Shown here: positions 36,249 through 48,118 of the stretch, piece after piece
Numbering within the stretch: position 1 is the first letter of the stretch
Layout: every line of letters starts with the position of its first letter
Notes under the pieces: model-generated
Seen by the model: the letters and a program-made list of their open reading frames with translations, nothing else
Databases searched by the model: none
Told to the model about the DNA's origin: nothing
Position numbers and translations under genes: made by a program
Assembly (NCBI GenBank): GCA_946807835.1
Contig: OX327691.1
Coordinates: 15,117,688-15,181,687 of the forward strand
Direction: 5' to 3'
DNA from: Ailanthus altissimus
Lineage: Eukaryota; Streptophyta; Magnoliopsida; Sapindales; Simaroubaceae
Length of the DNA stretch: 64,000 nt

Positions 36249-39053
36249 ATGAGTCCAAGCAGGTTTTGCATCGGATCTGGTCATTCTTTGTCTAATTTCG
36301 ATATAATGAGGGAATTTTTGATTGATGTTCTCATGAATTTGACTAAATGAAAACAATAATATGATGTTAAAGAGCAAATATAAACCTATTAGTTGATGCT
36401 TGAAAAACTTTTAAGACTTCTGTTTAATTCTATTCTTATTCAATTGTCTTGTAATTTTACTTGTTAGATAATAATTTTTTTTATTTCTTTCTATATCTGA
36501 ATAATTGTGTATGCTTTTTATTAATGAATGATCCTCGGAATTTTGATGACAACAAAACAGTGGAAACCCGGCCGCAGACGGATTACAGAGCGCCTGCTTC
36601 AGTTCAAGGTTGAGCAATAACTTCTGGTGGCAAATATAGCGATGATGATATTCCCTTTGTCATAATGTTAATCGTTAACGCTTTTCAGTTAATTAATTGT
36701 TGCAGTCAATGCTTCAAACCCGCAGCCAATGACAGGACTGGATACTATGACGTCTCTTCCAGGTGTGGTCACATGTTTCCTTCCTTTGCCAGTATAGTTT
36801 TGGCGACATGATGGATAAGTTTAGATTTTGCTACTTGTAATTCTTTTTTATTGAAAATATATCTCAGTATTTTGATTGTTGTTCATCTTTCCTGTATGAT
36901 TAATGAGTTGTAAGCTCAGAATCCATGTCAGGCAAATACAGTTAGAGTTGTGCTCGTATAGTGACATTGATTTCATACAAGAAAAGAAGTGGTTCCAAGT
37001 TTTTATGCTAAGGAGTGCCTTTTCAAATTTATATAAAAGCCATTTTGGGCATTTAGAAATAAATAGTGGTAAACTTATTTGTTAAAAATTAGTAATTTAA
37101 AATTGTGTTTAAATATAATGTTGAGTTTAAAATTAATAAAAAGATAACACGAAGTTAAAAACATATTAGACGGAGAGACTTGAAGCAAAACGAAGAGTCA
37201 AAAATAAGGAGGGGCGCGAAATACATGAATAGTTATTTTGCAGGACTTGGGGCGTGGTGCTTGTCTAGCAGTAACAGGGCGCCGCGGCCCAACCTTGGTG
37301 GCGCTACAGCACCAGGTTACCCATTTTGTGTTGTTTTTTATGTTTTCCAAACAGTTTTAGGTTCCTTTCGCACATAGACTTTTATTCCAAGTCATTATAG
37401 AATTTTTAGGAACGTTTTAGAACTTATATAAATCTTTGTTATGCCTTAAGGTTGTCAATGCATCAACAAGAGAAGGAATAAATAGCTTATGGAGCGCTTG
37501 AGTGTTGAGTGCGCAAGAGAGTGTTGTATAAACTCTTTGAGAGCTTATTTTATTGTGTATTCCTGTTAATCTCTTCAGTGATCTCTGGATCACTGAGTGA
37601 TTCGTGATAATCATTGAGTAATAAAATAAATTATGATACATTGATCCATAGTAGATATAGGCAATTTGTCAATCTATGTAATTTTTGTGTGCCTTATGTG
37701 TGATTGATTATTTTCTCTATTAATGTTATGATCTTTGGATTTTTTTTGTATATTTGTGAGTGTAGACTTCTGCAAAAATTCCAACAAGATTATATTAAAG
37801 CTAAGGTTGATTCAACTATGACATCTCACAAGTATGAAGTTGAGAAGTTTAATGGGCATAATGATTTCAATATATGGAAGATGAAGGTAATGGCTTTACT
37901 GGTTAGTCAAGGGCTTGATTCGGCTCTTAAAGAGACTCGTGTCACAACCAATGATGAAAAGAAGCTCGAGACATTAAGATCCGATTCTGATCGTGAAACC
38001 ATTCAAAAGAAAGCATATAGTACTATTATTCTATCATTGAGTAATGAAGTTTTGAGAGAAGTTGCCGGAGAGAATACTGCAATTGGTCTTTGGAAGAAAC
38101 TTGATGATATGTACATAATAAAGTCTCTGGCGAATCGTTTGCACATTAAGAAGAAGTTGTATCAGTTGTCTATGGCTGAGGGCACTTCAATCAAAGACCA
38201 TATTGATACCTTCAACAAGATTATTATTGATCTTGAGACGATTGATGTCAAGATAGAAGATGAAGATAAGGTGATCATTTTGTTGAGTTCTCTACCAGCC
38301 AAGTATGAGCACTTTGTCGATACACTCTTGTATGGCGAAAAGCCTTTAACGATAACTAATGTTAAAGTCTCGTTGAAATTAAAAGAATTAGAAAAAAGAT
38401 CAGAACTTTTTAATTCTGCAACAATTTTAAATGTAAAGAGAAAAGCTGAGAATAGAGATGAAAAGAACAATCATTCAAAAGAATCTAAGGGCAAAGTTAG
38501 GAAGTGTTATGGTTGCAAGAAAAAATGACACCTCATAAGAGATTGTTTAGAGAAAAAGACCATGAATAATTAAAATAAAAACGAATGTGGTGGTACAATA
38601 GTTTTGAGGATAACTATAATATTGCAAAAATTTTGGTAGCTTTTAATAAATAAAAAATGTTTAAAAATTCTTTTAATCTACCGTGAATGCAAACAATATG
38701 CTGAATCACATAATTCTTACGTGCTTTGTGTTTGATTTATTGTTTTCTCTATTTATTATTATGATTTTTGTAATTTTTGTATACTTGTAAATAAATACTT
38801 CCTCGAAAATCCTAACATTGACAATGTCACGAGTCCACCTATTTGGTTATTGATTTCCAAACCTTAACATTAGTTTTTGCTTAATCTAGCGTCATATCCT
38901 CCATGAAATTTTCAGTTTCTGTATGGAGTTCCGAGGATTTAAACTTGCAGTAAATTGGACGCTTTATGCCAGACATTGTGGTTAATGTACGTAGATCCGG
39001 AGAAGATGCCGGTGTCGGAGTTATCCGAGAAGTGCTTCTGCCATGTGTTATAG
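36249..39053 (+). CDS. Candidate small gene, 73 aa, unknown function
   Basis: I do not recognise the family. Coding exons are 36249-36262, 36561-36608, 36706-36762 and 38951-39053 (222 nt, stop TAG). A 5' untranslated exon ends at 36098 (CCT|GTAAGT) and its partner begins at 36200 after TTTTTTTCCTGCAG. All three coding junctions split a codon as AG|T, giving serine (phase 2). The protein begins MSPSSGNPAADG, has a middle QCFKPAANDRTGYYDVSSS and ends with VDPEKMPVSELSEKCFCHVL. It has four cysteines, no signal peptide and no membrane segment. A TATA box lies at 36038. The last intron holds a copia element (37119-38817). The joint open frame over three introns supports a real gene, but a non-coding RNA cannot be ruled out. 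Confidence 0.5.
37119..37786 (+). repeat. 5' LTR of copia element B
   Basis: 668 bases bounded by TGTTGAG and TTCCAACA. It contains the GC-rich block GGCGCCGCGGCCC and GGCGCTACAGCACC at 37279-37313, the same kind of block as in element A and in the gypsy LTR. A run ACTTATATAAATC near 37420 could be its TATA box. Confidence 0.8.
37818..38572 (+). pseudogene. copia gag (element B), nearly intact, pol lost
   Basis: The ATG at 37818 starts MTSHKYEVEKFNGHNDFN, and the frame is open to 38528 with the gag hallmarks KSLANRLHIKKKLYQLSM, FNKIIIDLE and LLSSLPAKYEHFVDTLLY. The zinc knuckle CYGCKKK, stop, HLIRDC is broken by one TGA in place of the usual glycine. It is the same gag lineage as element A and is not followed by pol. 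Confidence 0.85.
38678..38817 (+). repeat. 3' LTR remnant of copia element B
   Basis: The last 130-140 bases match the end of the LTR at 37119-37786 (TTGATTTATTGTTTTCTCTA, then ACTTGTAAATAAATACTTC, ending CCTAACA). The deletion joins gag DNA to this LTR tail. Confidence 0.75.
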
Positions 39054-42000
39054 AAGCTAGCTTGTTTGGTTTCTATTTATGCTTGTACTTTATTTCCTAT
39101 TGAAGTATTTAACGGTTATTGAAGACTCTTGAGGTTCCGGTATTTACCCTTGGCCGTTGGCCTCGCCAATGGAACATAGAGCCAACATTTGCTTTGCCAC
39201 ATGGTGTATATTCAGTCGAAAAATCTGTTTTTTAATTGAAATGACGCGCGTATTTTCTACAAGTTTTATCTTCGAGATATTATGTTCAACGCGTCTGGCT
39301 TTTGAGTTATGGCGTTGGTATCCGTCGTAACGAATGCGTGTACTAAAAGCTTGTGCCTTGGGTTTACCATCTGAAAGGTTGCCAACTGCGAAACAAATCC
39401 CATCGCTCCATTCTGTTTCCAGATTAGATATCAGAATTTTCATAATGTAGAGAAAGATACTCAGACGAATTTCTAATTTCTTAAAGTCTATCCGACATGT
39501 TTACTATAGTATCCACGATGTTTATGTTCTTTGGTAAAAATTGGCATCTGTGGCATGTAACCTTGAAGATAGGATGTCACATAATGAACGAAAGATGTTG
39601 TATATGGTGACCATTTTGTCAATCATCTTCCCGCATATTGGTTTTCATTTATACGCTGTGCTAGGAGAAGATGTGAAAGGAAGACGCAAAAGCACCTGAC
39701 ACCAAATTGGTAATCTGAAATTGTGGTGATTGATTTCTTAAGTGAATGTACCCGAATCCGTGGACATTGGTTTTGACAGTGAATGCTCAAACTCCCTGCA
39801 ACATCTCAAGTATATTGTATTAACAATAATTTTGTCCATGCAACGCATAAATGAAATGGATGCTGTCATAGGATGATCTCTTTGGAAGATGAACTATTTT
39901 CTCCTCCTAAATCATCAAACAGTCTAATAACAAATTTCTCCTTTTGACATTAAATAATGAATCATATTTGCACAATTAGTGGAGTGAGTTCTATGGTTGA
40001 AAACTTTAAATTGACATTTCTCGTGAATGGGCCATTGAATATGTCCTGTCGAGTGCGCGCAAATGCAAAGATAGCCATGAATTTTGAATTGTATTCGCTG
40101 CCTTTGCTTGACCAAAAGACCAGCAAATCCAAGCTCCATTTACTAGTTCAAAGTTTGACCCATTTTTCGACTGTGATACCAAAATTCATTTTGAAAGAAC
40201 AACCTTCTGCTGATTATCTCTGGAAAATTTTCACTCGGTTTCTTTAATGATATCTATGATGTCACAATCTACTAATTGAGACATTGTCGCCAACCTTCAA
40301 CTTGATTTGGAATTTTGCCTAAACTTTTTTTTTTTCACTCTTTAACAGATGAACCATTTTATTTACCCGAATTGAATTAGTCTAATTATAGCACGACTCA
40401 AAAATATCTATTTAAGGGGGTTTCAATTGGTTAAACATATATAAAGACTTGCATATTAAATTAGTCCGATTATAATGTAGTCTATTTTTTTTTTTTAATA
40501 GCACTACATAATTTAAATATTGCTTACAACTAAACTCACATTCAACTGCAAATTAAATAAAATCAACTAAACTTTCTAACTCTTTTCAAGGACTTGAATC
40601 CTTGATGTTAAGTTGTGGAATACACCAATTTTATCATCAAAATAATGCAACTGGGTGCATGTAGTGAGCAAAGATAATGAACCTAAGAGTCCTCGTAGAT
40701 GAAGCCCTTTTTTGTATATGGACCTAATTTAAACTCTTTTTTATTATCCAAAACATGTACCATTGTGTTTCCTTTACGATATACGCCATGTGTTAATTAA
40801 TCAAACCACTAAAGTGCTAGTCTTGACTTTTCCATAGTTGAAGTGCGTGCTTCCTTTGAGTATTCCGCGGAATAAATTTGGCTGAGAGGCGAGAAAAAGT
40901 GGCAAAGCAAGTGGACAAAGTTGCTTACGTTACCAGCTTCTAAGAGAATTTATAAATCAATTTTGCCATCACATGGATTACGAATTGCGATGCACCATGT
41001 GGTGTTCTGTGTTCGGTTGTAACCCATGTGTGCTCAACCTTCTCTTCAGCGTTTGGCAAATGCTCAAATACCCATAAAAAAGTATTTGATTGGGTTGTTG
41101 AGTCATAATTATTAAGGATTAAAAAGACAAAATCTGATATATAATATAGGATTCTATTGAAAGGTGAAGACAAAAATAGGCAAAAGTTTCCTAATTGTTA
41201 AGGTTAAATCAGAAACAAAAAGAGATTAGAGTTTCTGACTCGTTGTGATTCTGATCATAATTAGTACTAGTTTGAATTCAATTTCAACACCAACATTGAG
41301 AATTTGAGATCACGTTTTAATGAGAGAGAGAAAGAAAAAGAACAATGAAGCACCTTGAAAAGTATATAGCAGCCTTTGTAAATTTAAGGCGCAAATTAGG
41401 GATTGGATGGAATGATTTCGCGACCGTATGATCTAACAACTTAAATTCACATTTTAATTACTAAACCCAATTTGTCAATTTCCTCTAACTAATATCCACG
41501 AATTTTTATCCACTCAATAACACGCATATAGTTGATTTATAATTTAAATTAAATACAATTATTTAGTTTATTAACAAATAAATAGTTTATAGTCTTTTTT
41601 ATGTTTTTAGGACGTTGTATTTGAGGCATATGTTATATATCTTGATATATGCTTAAAAGTTCAGAGTTAAAAGCACCCAATTGCATTGTTTTAGGCTTGT
41701 GCATCATTTGCTCTAGATTAGGATTTCAAATCAAGTTCTCGAAGGAAATTAGAGAGTTTTTAATTTACAGTCCTAATTTTTTAAAATGTATATTTGTATT
41801 TTTTTTTTTTAAAGTTCATAAATTAGAATGGGAATCCGAAGAACTTAGGAAAAGCTTGTTTTACAAAGAAGGAAGGGTTTACTTTTACTTTTGATGAATG
41901 GTGAATGGTGAATGGGCCCCAGCAGCTCACACCACCTCGTGCCCAGCTTGGCTGCTTGCCCCGATTTCGAAAGCGTGAGAGAGAAGACTAATTCCCCTAA

Positions 42001-44129
42001 TAATAAGACACCAGTATCATTCACTTGTGCACCACTCACTCACATTTTGCTTCACTTTGCTTCACAGTATTGAAATCCATTGAGAGACCAGTAAAAATAC
42101 GTTATCAAGGGCTCCTGATAATATATCAGAGAATTTAACAGATTAAATAATTTACTTATACACTAACAAATGCTCGATTTTAACCCTTTATAAATAAAAA
42201 AATTATAACCAGAGAATTTTTTTTTAAAAAAGAGATGAAACAACCTTAATTATTAGAGAGTAAAATAAATAACCCTCGAACAAAAAGAAAAATATAAAAA
42301 TTATCACAAACTATCAAAATAATCTAATACAATATCCAAAAAAAAAATCAATCAAGATTAACGAACAACTAACACCAAATAGATCTTAGCATGTCCAAAA
42401 GGTCAGCAAGAGTTTGGTGTCGTCGAAAAATATCTCCAATTGCTGAAAAATGGCAGTGACTGCTAGCCCTAGCAAAGAAGGTCGTCGAGTTAATCTTGTC
42501 GTTTGTGAATCATGGACAGCGACACTCCGACTTGCCGAGAACTGGAGGCACGTTTTGCTAACGATAGCTGAGGTCCAGCTACGAATGACGTGTATTTGGA
42601 GACATGACAGGAATAGCATGTCGGGAGACAATGGACGCGTAACCCCAAAACCAAGAGGAAACAGTATATGACCATGAAGGCCATACCCCAAACATACTCC
42701 AAAAACGGCAATATCGCAGCACCGGCCGTCGGAGAACACCTATCTATGGACTAAAACTCGTCGTGCGCAGAAGAAACCTCAGCTTGCGCCAAGGGAGCTT
42801 AGTTGTGGTTGAGAACTTTTCCGAACAAATGCTGAACGGTCACTAGCCGGCAAAATGAGAACAACACAAAAATTATCGCCGAAACCGAAAACAACTACAT
42901 GCTGATTATATATAAAATGTAAAACACAAAACGGAAAGAAAATCGAGAGTGATAGAGAGAAAAAATATAAAAGAGAAGAGATTGAGACGAGATCCACCGG
43001 AAAAATGCCAAAAAACTGCCCTCTCCGATGAATTTGGCGAGGGGGTTGAGTAGCTAACTGTGGCTAATGGAAATCAGGTTTTGTTCTAGAAGAGTTCTTG
43101 AGTTACTTGAAAGAGTTCTCAAGGCACTTGCAATGGAAGTTTCGACTTTGCCTTAATTTGAATCAATCGTTTTCTTTATAATAAAATTCAACATATCACA
43201 TCACCCATTTTCTTATTGCTTCTTCTACTCCATATTTCCTACAGGTTTATAAATTAAAGTTTTTTTTTCAATAAATGTTAGATTACAAAATTATCTTAAA
43301 AAAAACATAGGTATAAATCAAACTACAACTAGATAAATAAAAAAATGTACTTCAACTATTATATTAAATCAAAAAAATGTACTTTAATATATTTTAATGG
43401 TAAACATTATTAACCTTATAATTTTGTCAATTTGAAGTCGACGAGCAAAAATTATTGGTTGTTAAAAAACAAAATTGAAATTAATAAAAATAAATATAAA
43501 ATATATAACAATACATAAAATATATAATAATTCAGTTTAATATAAATTTATGTTTATTTTATCGAATATGATAAAAGCATTATTAAAAATAATAATTTTA
43601 TAGCGGTATAATAAATTATAATTATTACAAAAAAAAAATGAGAGGAGAAGAGATTGAATAAATGTTATAATTTTGATTGTTTAGCCCTATTTTATAAGTG
43701 TTGTAAGGTTTAATAGTAGAACCAATTTATGAAAGTAATTCATCACTAATTTTAAGATTAGGATTAATTCCTGAATTTTAGGGATATTATTTTTTTATTA
43801 TAATTTATTTTTCAAAGATCTTTTTAGGATTAGATTTTGATCCCAAAATTTAAAAAAATAAAAGAAGGTCAATTCAAGCATTTTAACGAAAAAATAACTA
43901 ACATTATATTTAAAATAAAATAAACCTATAAACTTTCTAAAAAAAATAAAATTACTCTAAGAGGCTCCATTGCAATAACCCCTATTAATAATGTGTTTGC
44001 AAGTACATTTTATTAAAGCACTCTATTGTAAGTATTAAAAGTATTTATCAAATGTTTTTTATTATTATTTTATGTAACCATTCTAAGCAATGTTGTCGGA
44101 TCCTTAAACTCGTTCTTATTTATTCATTA
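39054..44129. other. Intergenic region with two unexplained higher-GC blocks
   Basis: 39054-39120 is probably the 3' untranslated part of the small gene. 39.12-40.32 kb has the base texture of old coding DNA but every frame is broken, and I cannot name it. 40.3-42.3 kb is AT-rich spacer. 42.38-43.16 kb is richer in CG and has open stretches on the minus strand (42386-42739, 42779-42997) with no recognised domain. 43.2-44.1 kb is AT-rich. A degraded SINE-like B-box (GGATTCAAGTCC on the minus strand) occurs near 40600. Confidence 0.4.
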
Positions 44130-44709
44130 TGTTGGAAATTTATAAAGAAATTACAAGTAAAATTATAAATAATTTTTTTCTTTCTAGAAGCACGTAGACA
44201 ATCAGGCTGAGGCGCAGATATCTCGCTCTCTTTAAGGAGATTCAAGCGCACTAGTGTAGTAGTCTATCTCTTGACTTGTCCCCTCCAAGATACAACAGCC
44301 CAACTGAAACGTTGTATGACTCACACCTACCTGGACAAGGAGATGAGACCAAAGTTACACAACACAAACACCTTTCTTTGGCCAATAAAAAAACACAAGA
44401 GAATTGAAAATTAATCAAAAAATATGGGGGAGACTTATATAGATGTATATGTACACTTAATTAATAAATATTAATCAATTAATCTTCCAAGTAAGAAGAT
44501 GAAAGATGAGAAAACTTCAAATTAATAGGAAGATGAAAGATGAAAAGACTCCAAATTAATCTTCCACTAAAAATATACTAATCAATTAATCTTCCAAGTA
44601 AGAAGATGAAAGATGAGAACACTTCAAATTAATATGAAGATGAAAGATGAAAAGACTCCAAATTAATCTTCCACTAAAAACAACAATTAATATTGAAAAT
44701 GTACCAATA
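44130..44709 (-). repeat. 3' LTR of copia element C, with a 107-bp duplication
   Basis: 580 bases, against 473 in the 5' LTR. The extra length is an exact-period tandem duplication of 107 bases (44472-44578 and 44579-44685) around TAATCAATTAATCTTCCAAG. Confidence 0.92.
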
Positions 44710-44720
44710 TTCCTCCACTC
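44710..44720 (-). other. Polypurine tract of copia element C
   Basis: On the element strand, GAGTGGAGGAA lies directly before the 3' LTR, the expected plus-strand primer. Confidence 0.75.
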
Positions 44721-45117
44721 ATTTTCAATATTAGTTGGAAAAGAATACTAACACGAATATCGGCCAAAGACGAATTATTATGCATCACGAAGGTGTGACT
44801 CTGCATTGAACCTCCATTAGCGAAACAATAACTCCTACTCCAGAGTTGATAGTAGTCTCAGACTTGAACTAACCACTGCTTAAGGGAAATAAGAATTACT
44901 GCTCACACATAATAATTCAAGTGTTAATAAAATAAGCTTTAATAGCCAGCACATTATGGCCTTGTGCTAATCCCGATTTTCATGAGTGTATATGAGAACT
45001 AGCCCAATTCTCATTGAGAGCGGCCTCACTCTCACACTCATATAGGTAAAATCCGTCAAGGATGTTCCTGTAACTGTAACATCCCACTCAAAATGAGATA
45101 CAGATTTTATTAAGAGT

Positions 45118-47337
45118 TTAAATAAACTCAACCCTCCAAAACGTTACAGGCATGCACTCTACACCATAGGGATGAGCAAAATGTGAGTGCACCTTCGACC
45201 ATCGTATGATTCGTTCTTCCCATTGAACCTTGTTCTTAGGATCTCTAATCACAAGGTTGGGTATCCTCATACATGATTCATGATTGTAGGGCTTTAATCC
45301 CATCCCCCTCGATGTACTCCAAACCTTTTCTCTTGTCAAGGCCTTGGTCAATGGATCTGCAAGATTATCACAAGATCTCACATAAATCACATTAATGGTA
45401 CCATTACTCAAATAAGATCTCACAATACTGTGTTTTCTCCTTATAGGTTTGGATTTGCCGTTATAATAACGGTTTTTCACTCTGCCAATAGCAGCAGTAC
45501 TATCACAATTAATCAGAATGGGCGGTATCGGCTTCTCCCAAATTAGAATCTCATGCAACAAATCTTTCAACCAATTTGCTTCTTCACCTGCTGAAGTCAA
45601 AGCAATTAACTCAGCCTCCATGGTTGAATTAGCAATAATGGTTTGCTTCTTTGATTTCCAACAAATTGCGCCACCACCCATTGTGAATATATAACCGGAA
45701 GTATAACAAGAATCATCTGACGCAGTGTTACTTGCATCACTAAACCCTTCAAGTACAACAGGATATTTATGGTAAAATAAACCATAGTTTTTAGTGCCAA
45801 GTAAATATTTCATAACTCTCTCAATGGCTAGCCAATGCTCTTTACCTGGCTTCCTAGTAAACCTGCTAAGTACTCCAACTGCATAAGCAATGTCAGGTCT
45901 AGTACAATCAGTCGCATATCTCAAACTACCAATTATGCTAGCATATTCATTTTGATTAATCACATCACTTTCATTTTTCACATGAAGTAATTCAACACTA
46001 GAATCAAAAGGAGTACAAATATGCTTGCAATCAACAACATTAAACTTTCTCAAAATTTTCTCAACATAGTGCGACTGATCAAGAAAAATACCATCACATG
46101 TTCTAGTAATTTTCATGCCCAAAATTACATTAGCCTCACCAAGATCTTTCATATCAAAATGACTCTTAAGCAAATTTTTTGTTTCATTAATAACACTTAA
46201 GTTTGAGCCATAGATCAATAAGTCATCAACATATAGGCTAATAATAATATGTGAATTACCCCAAGATTTATAATATATGCATTTATCACACTCATTAGAC
46301 TTATATCCATTTTCAATCATGCAGGAATCGAATTTTTCATGCCATTGTTTAGGTGCCTGCTTTAAGCCATAAAGAGACTTAGTTAACTTACAGACTTTGT
46401 TCTCTTGGTCAGGCTCTACAAAACCTTCAGGCTGGTCCATATAAATCTCCTCGTCCAAATCTCCATTCAGAAAAGCTGTTTTCACATCCATTTGATGAAT
46501 GATTAGATCATGAATAGATGCAATAGCAATCAATAATCTAATGGACGTAATTCTCGTAACAAGAGAAAATGTATCAAAGAAGTCAATATCAGCTTTCTGT
46601 TTAAAGCCTTTAGCCACAAGTCTAGCTTTAAACTTATCAATGCTACCATCTGACTTGAGCTTCTTTCTCAGGATCCATTTACACCCAATGGTTTTGCAAC
46701 TAGGAGATAAATCCACTAATTTCCACGTATTATTGGAAGTTAGTGACTCCATCTCATCGTTGACAGCTTCTCTCCAAAATATTACATCAGGTGATGAAAG
46801 AGCTTCCTGCAAAGTAACTGAATTTTCCTCAATATTATAAACAACATAATCTGGGCCAAAATCTTTTTCAACCCTAGCTCTTTTACTTCTTTTCGGTTCA
46901 AACTCAACATTTTCTTCAACTTGTGAAGCAGGAGTAGAAGAGCTAGGTTGTGAAAAACTTTGTTGGTTGCCCTCATTATTTCCAGATTTAAAAGGAAATT
47001 TCTCTTCATAGAAGATAGCATCACCTGATTCAAAGATCACATTATTTTCAATATCAATAAATCTATAAGCTGTACTATTTAGAACATAACCAAGAAAAAC
47101 ACAAGTAGAGGCTTTCACGCCCAGTTTAGGCCTTTTAGGGTCGGTTAACCTCACAAAGGCTAAACAGCCCCATACACGAAAAAAACTCAAATTTGGCTTG
47201 TGGCTTCTCCACACCTCAAAAGGTGTGATCTTTGTTTTCTTGTGAGGCACCCTGTTCAACACATAACAAGCAGTTAAAACCACTTCACCCCAAAGATTAG
47301 AAGGAGCACCTGAATCAATCATCATAGCATTAGTCAA
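45118..47337 (-). pseudogene. copia pol of element C: integrase end, reverse transcriptase, RNase H (739 open codons)
   Basis: The frame is open over 739 codons. The integrase C-terminus comes first (ACYVLNRVPHKKTKITPFEVW). Reverse transcriptase spans about residues 200-445 with MDVKTAFLNGDLDEEIYM, LYGLKQAPKQWHEKF and the catalytic YVDDLLIYG near residue 369. RNase H lies at about 525-660 (EGFSDASNTASDDS, KSKKQTIIANSTMEAELIAL, ending near VRSCDNLADPLTKAL). The enzyme copies element RNA into DNA. Upstream integrase and gag are broken, so the polyprotein cannot be made whole. SDAS replaces the usual SDAN or SDAD after the first RNase H aspartate. Confidence 0.9.
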
Positions 47338-47339
47338 AT

Positions 47340-48118
47340 CAATCCAGGTTTTATTTTTTCCTTTCTACTACGCCATTAGATGCAGAAGAATATGGTGGTG
47401 TAGTTTCATGTATAATTCCTAATGATTGTACATAGGAATTAAACTCAAAAGACTCATATTCTCTCCCTCTATCACTTCGGAGCCTCCTAATTTTTCTCCC
47501 TAATTAATTTTCAACTTCAAGAAAGAACTCTTTAAATTTCGCAAAGGCGTCACTTTTATTTTTCATCAAATATACAAAAGTATACTTAGAGCAATCATCA
47601 ATAAAAATAATAAAATATCTATTTCCTCCTCTAGTCAAAAACCCTTCAAATTCACAAATATCAGTATGAATCAAATCCAACAATTCTGAATTTCTTTCAA
47701 CACTTTTGTGAGGTTTCTTGGTGATTTTAGCTTTACTACAAGTCTCACATTTCTCAAAATTCTTTTTCACAGTTGGAATTAGATTCAAGCTACTCACGAT
47801 TCCCACATATTTATTATTTATGTAACACAAACGTGCATGCCAAAAATTCAAAGAAGAAAGCATGTAAACGGAAGTAGATGCTTTATTATTCTCAACATTC
47901 AATTTAAACATGCCATCACAAGCATAACCCTTGCCCACAAATACACCCTTTTTGGTAATCACATATTAATCGAATTACATGATCTTTTTAAAGTCAGCCT
48001 TATTAAGAAGAAAACTAGACATCAAATTTTCCCTCATAGAAGGAGTATGCAACACATCTTTCAAGGTTAACATCATTCCGGAAGTAAACTTGAGCTCCAC
48101 CTCACCACTTCCAAGCAC
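47340..48118 (-). pseudogene. copia integrase part of element C, broken
   Basis: Open text at 47504-47962 gives WHARLCYINNKYV, CETCSKAKITKKPH and LDLIHTDICEFEG with FIIFIDDCSKYTFVYLMK, and text at 47340-47503 gives LRSDRGREYESFEF and TTPPYSSASNGVVER. These carry the zinc-binding part and the D-D-E core. The second histidine of the HHCC motif is tyrosine. Stops lie near 47960, 47950 and 47502, and a one-base insertion near 47360 shifts the frame into the open pol ORF. Confidence 0.85.

Larger units (their letters stand above)
37119..38817 (+). mobile_element. Ty1/copia element B, deleted, in intron of the small gene
   Basis: An LTR (37119-37786, TGTTG to CCAACA) is followed by gag and then directly by the last part of a second LTR. 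All of protease, integrase, reverse transcriptase and RNase H is missing, with most of the 3' LTR. The primer site is decayed (ATTATATTAAAGCTA where TGGTATCAGAGCTA is usual). The flanks TATAA and TTGAC do not match, so no target duplication is left. Confidence 0.85.

Noticed and set aside
39120..40320. Possible viral (pararetrovirus) insertion
   Set aside because: No reverse transcriptase, coat or movement protein text could be read in any frame.
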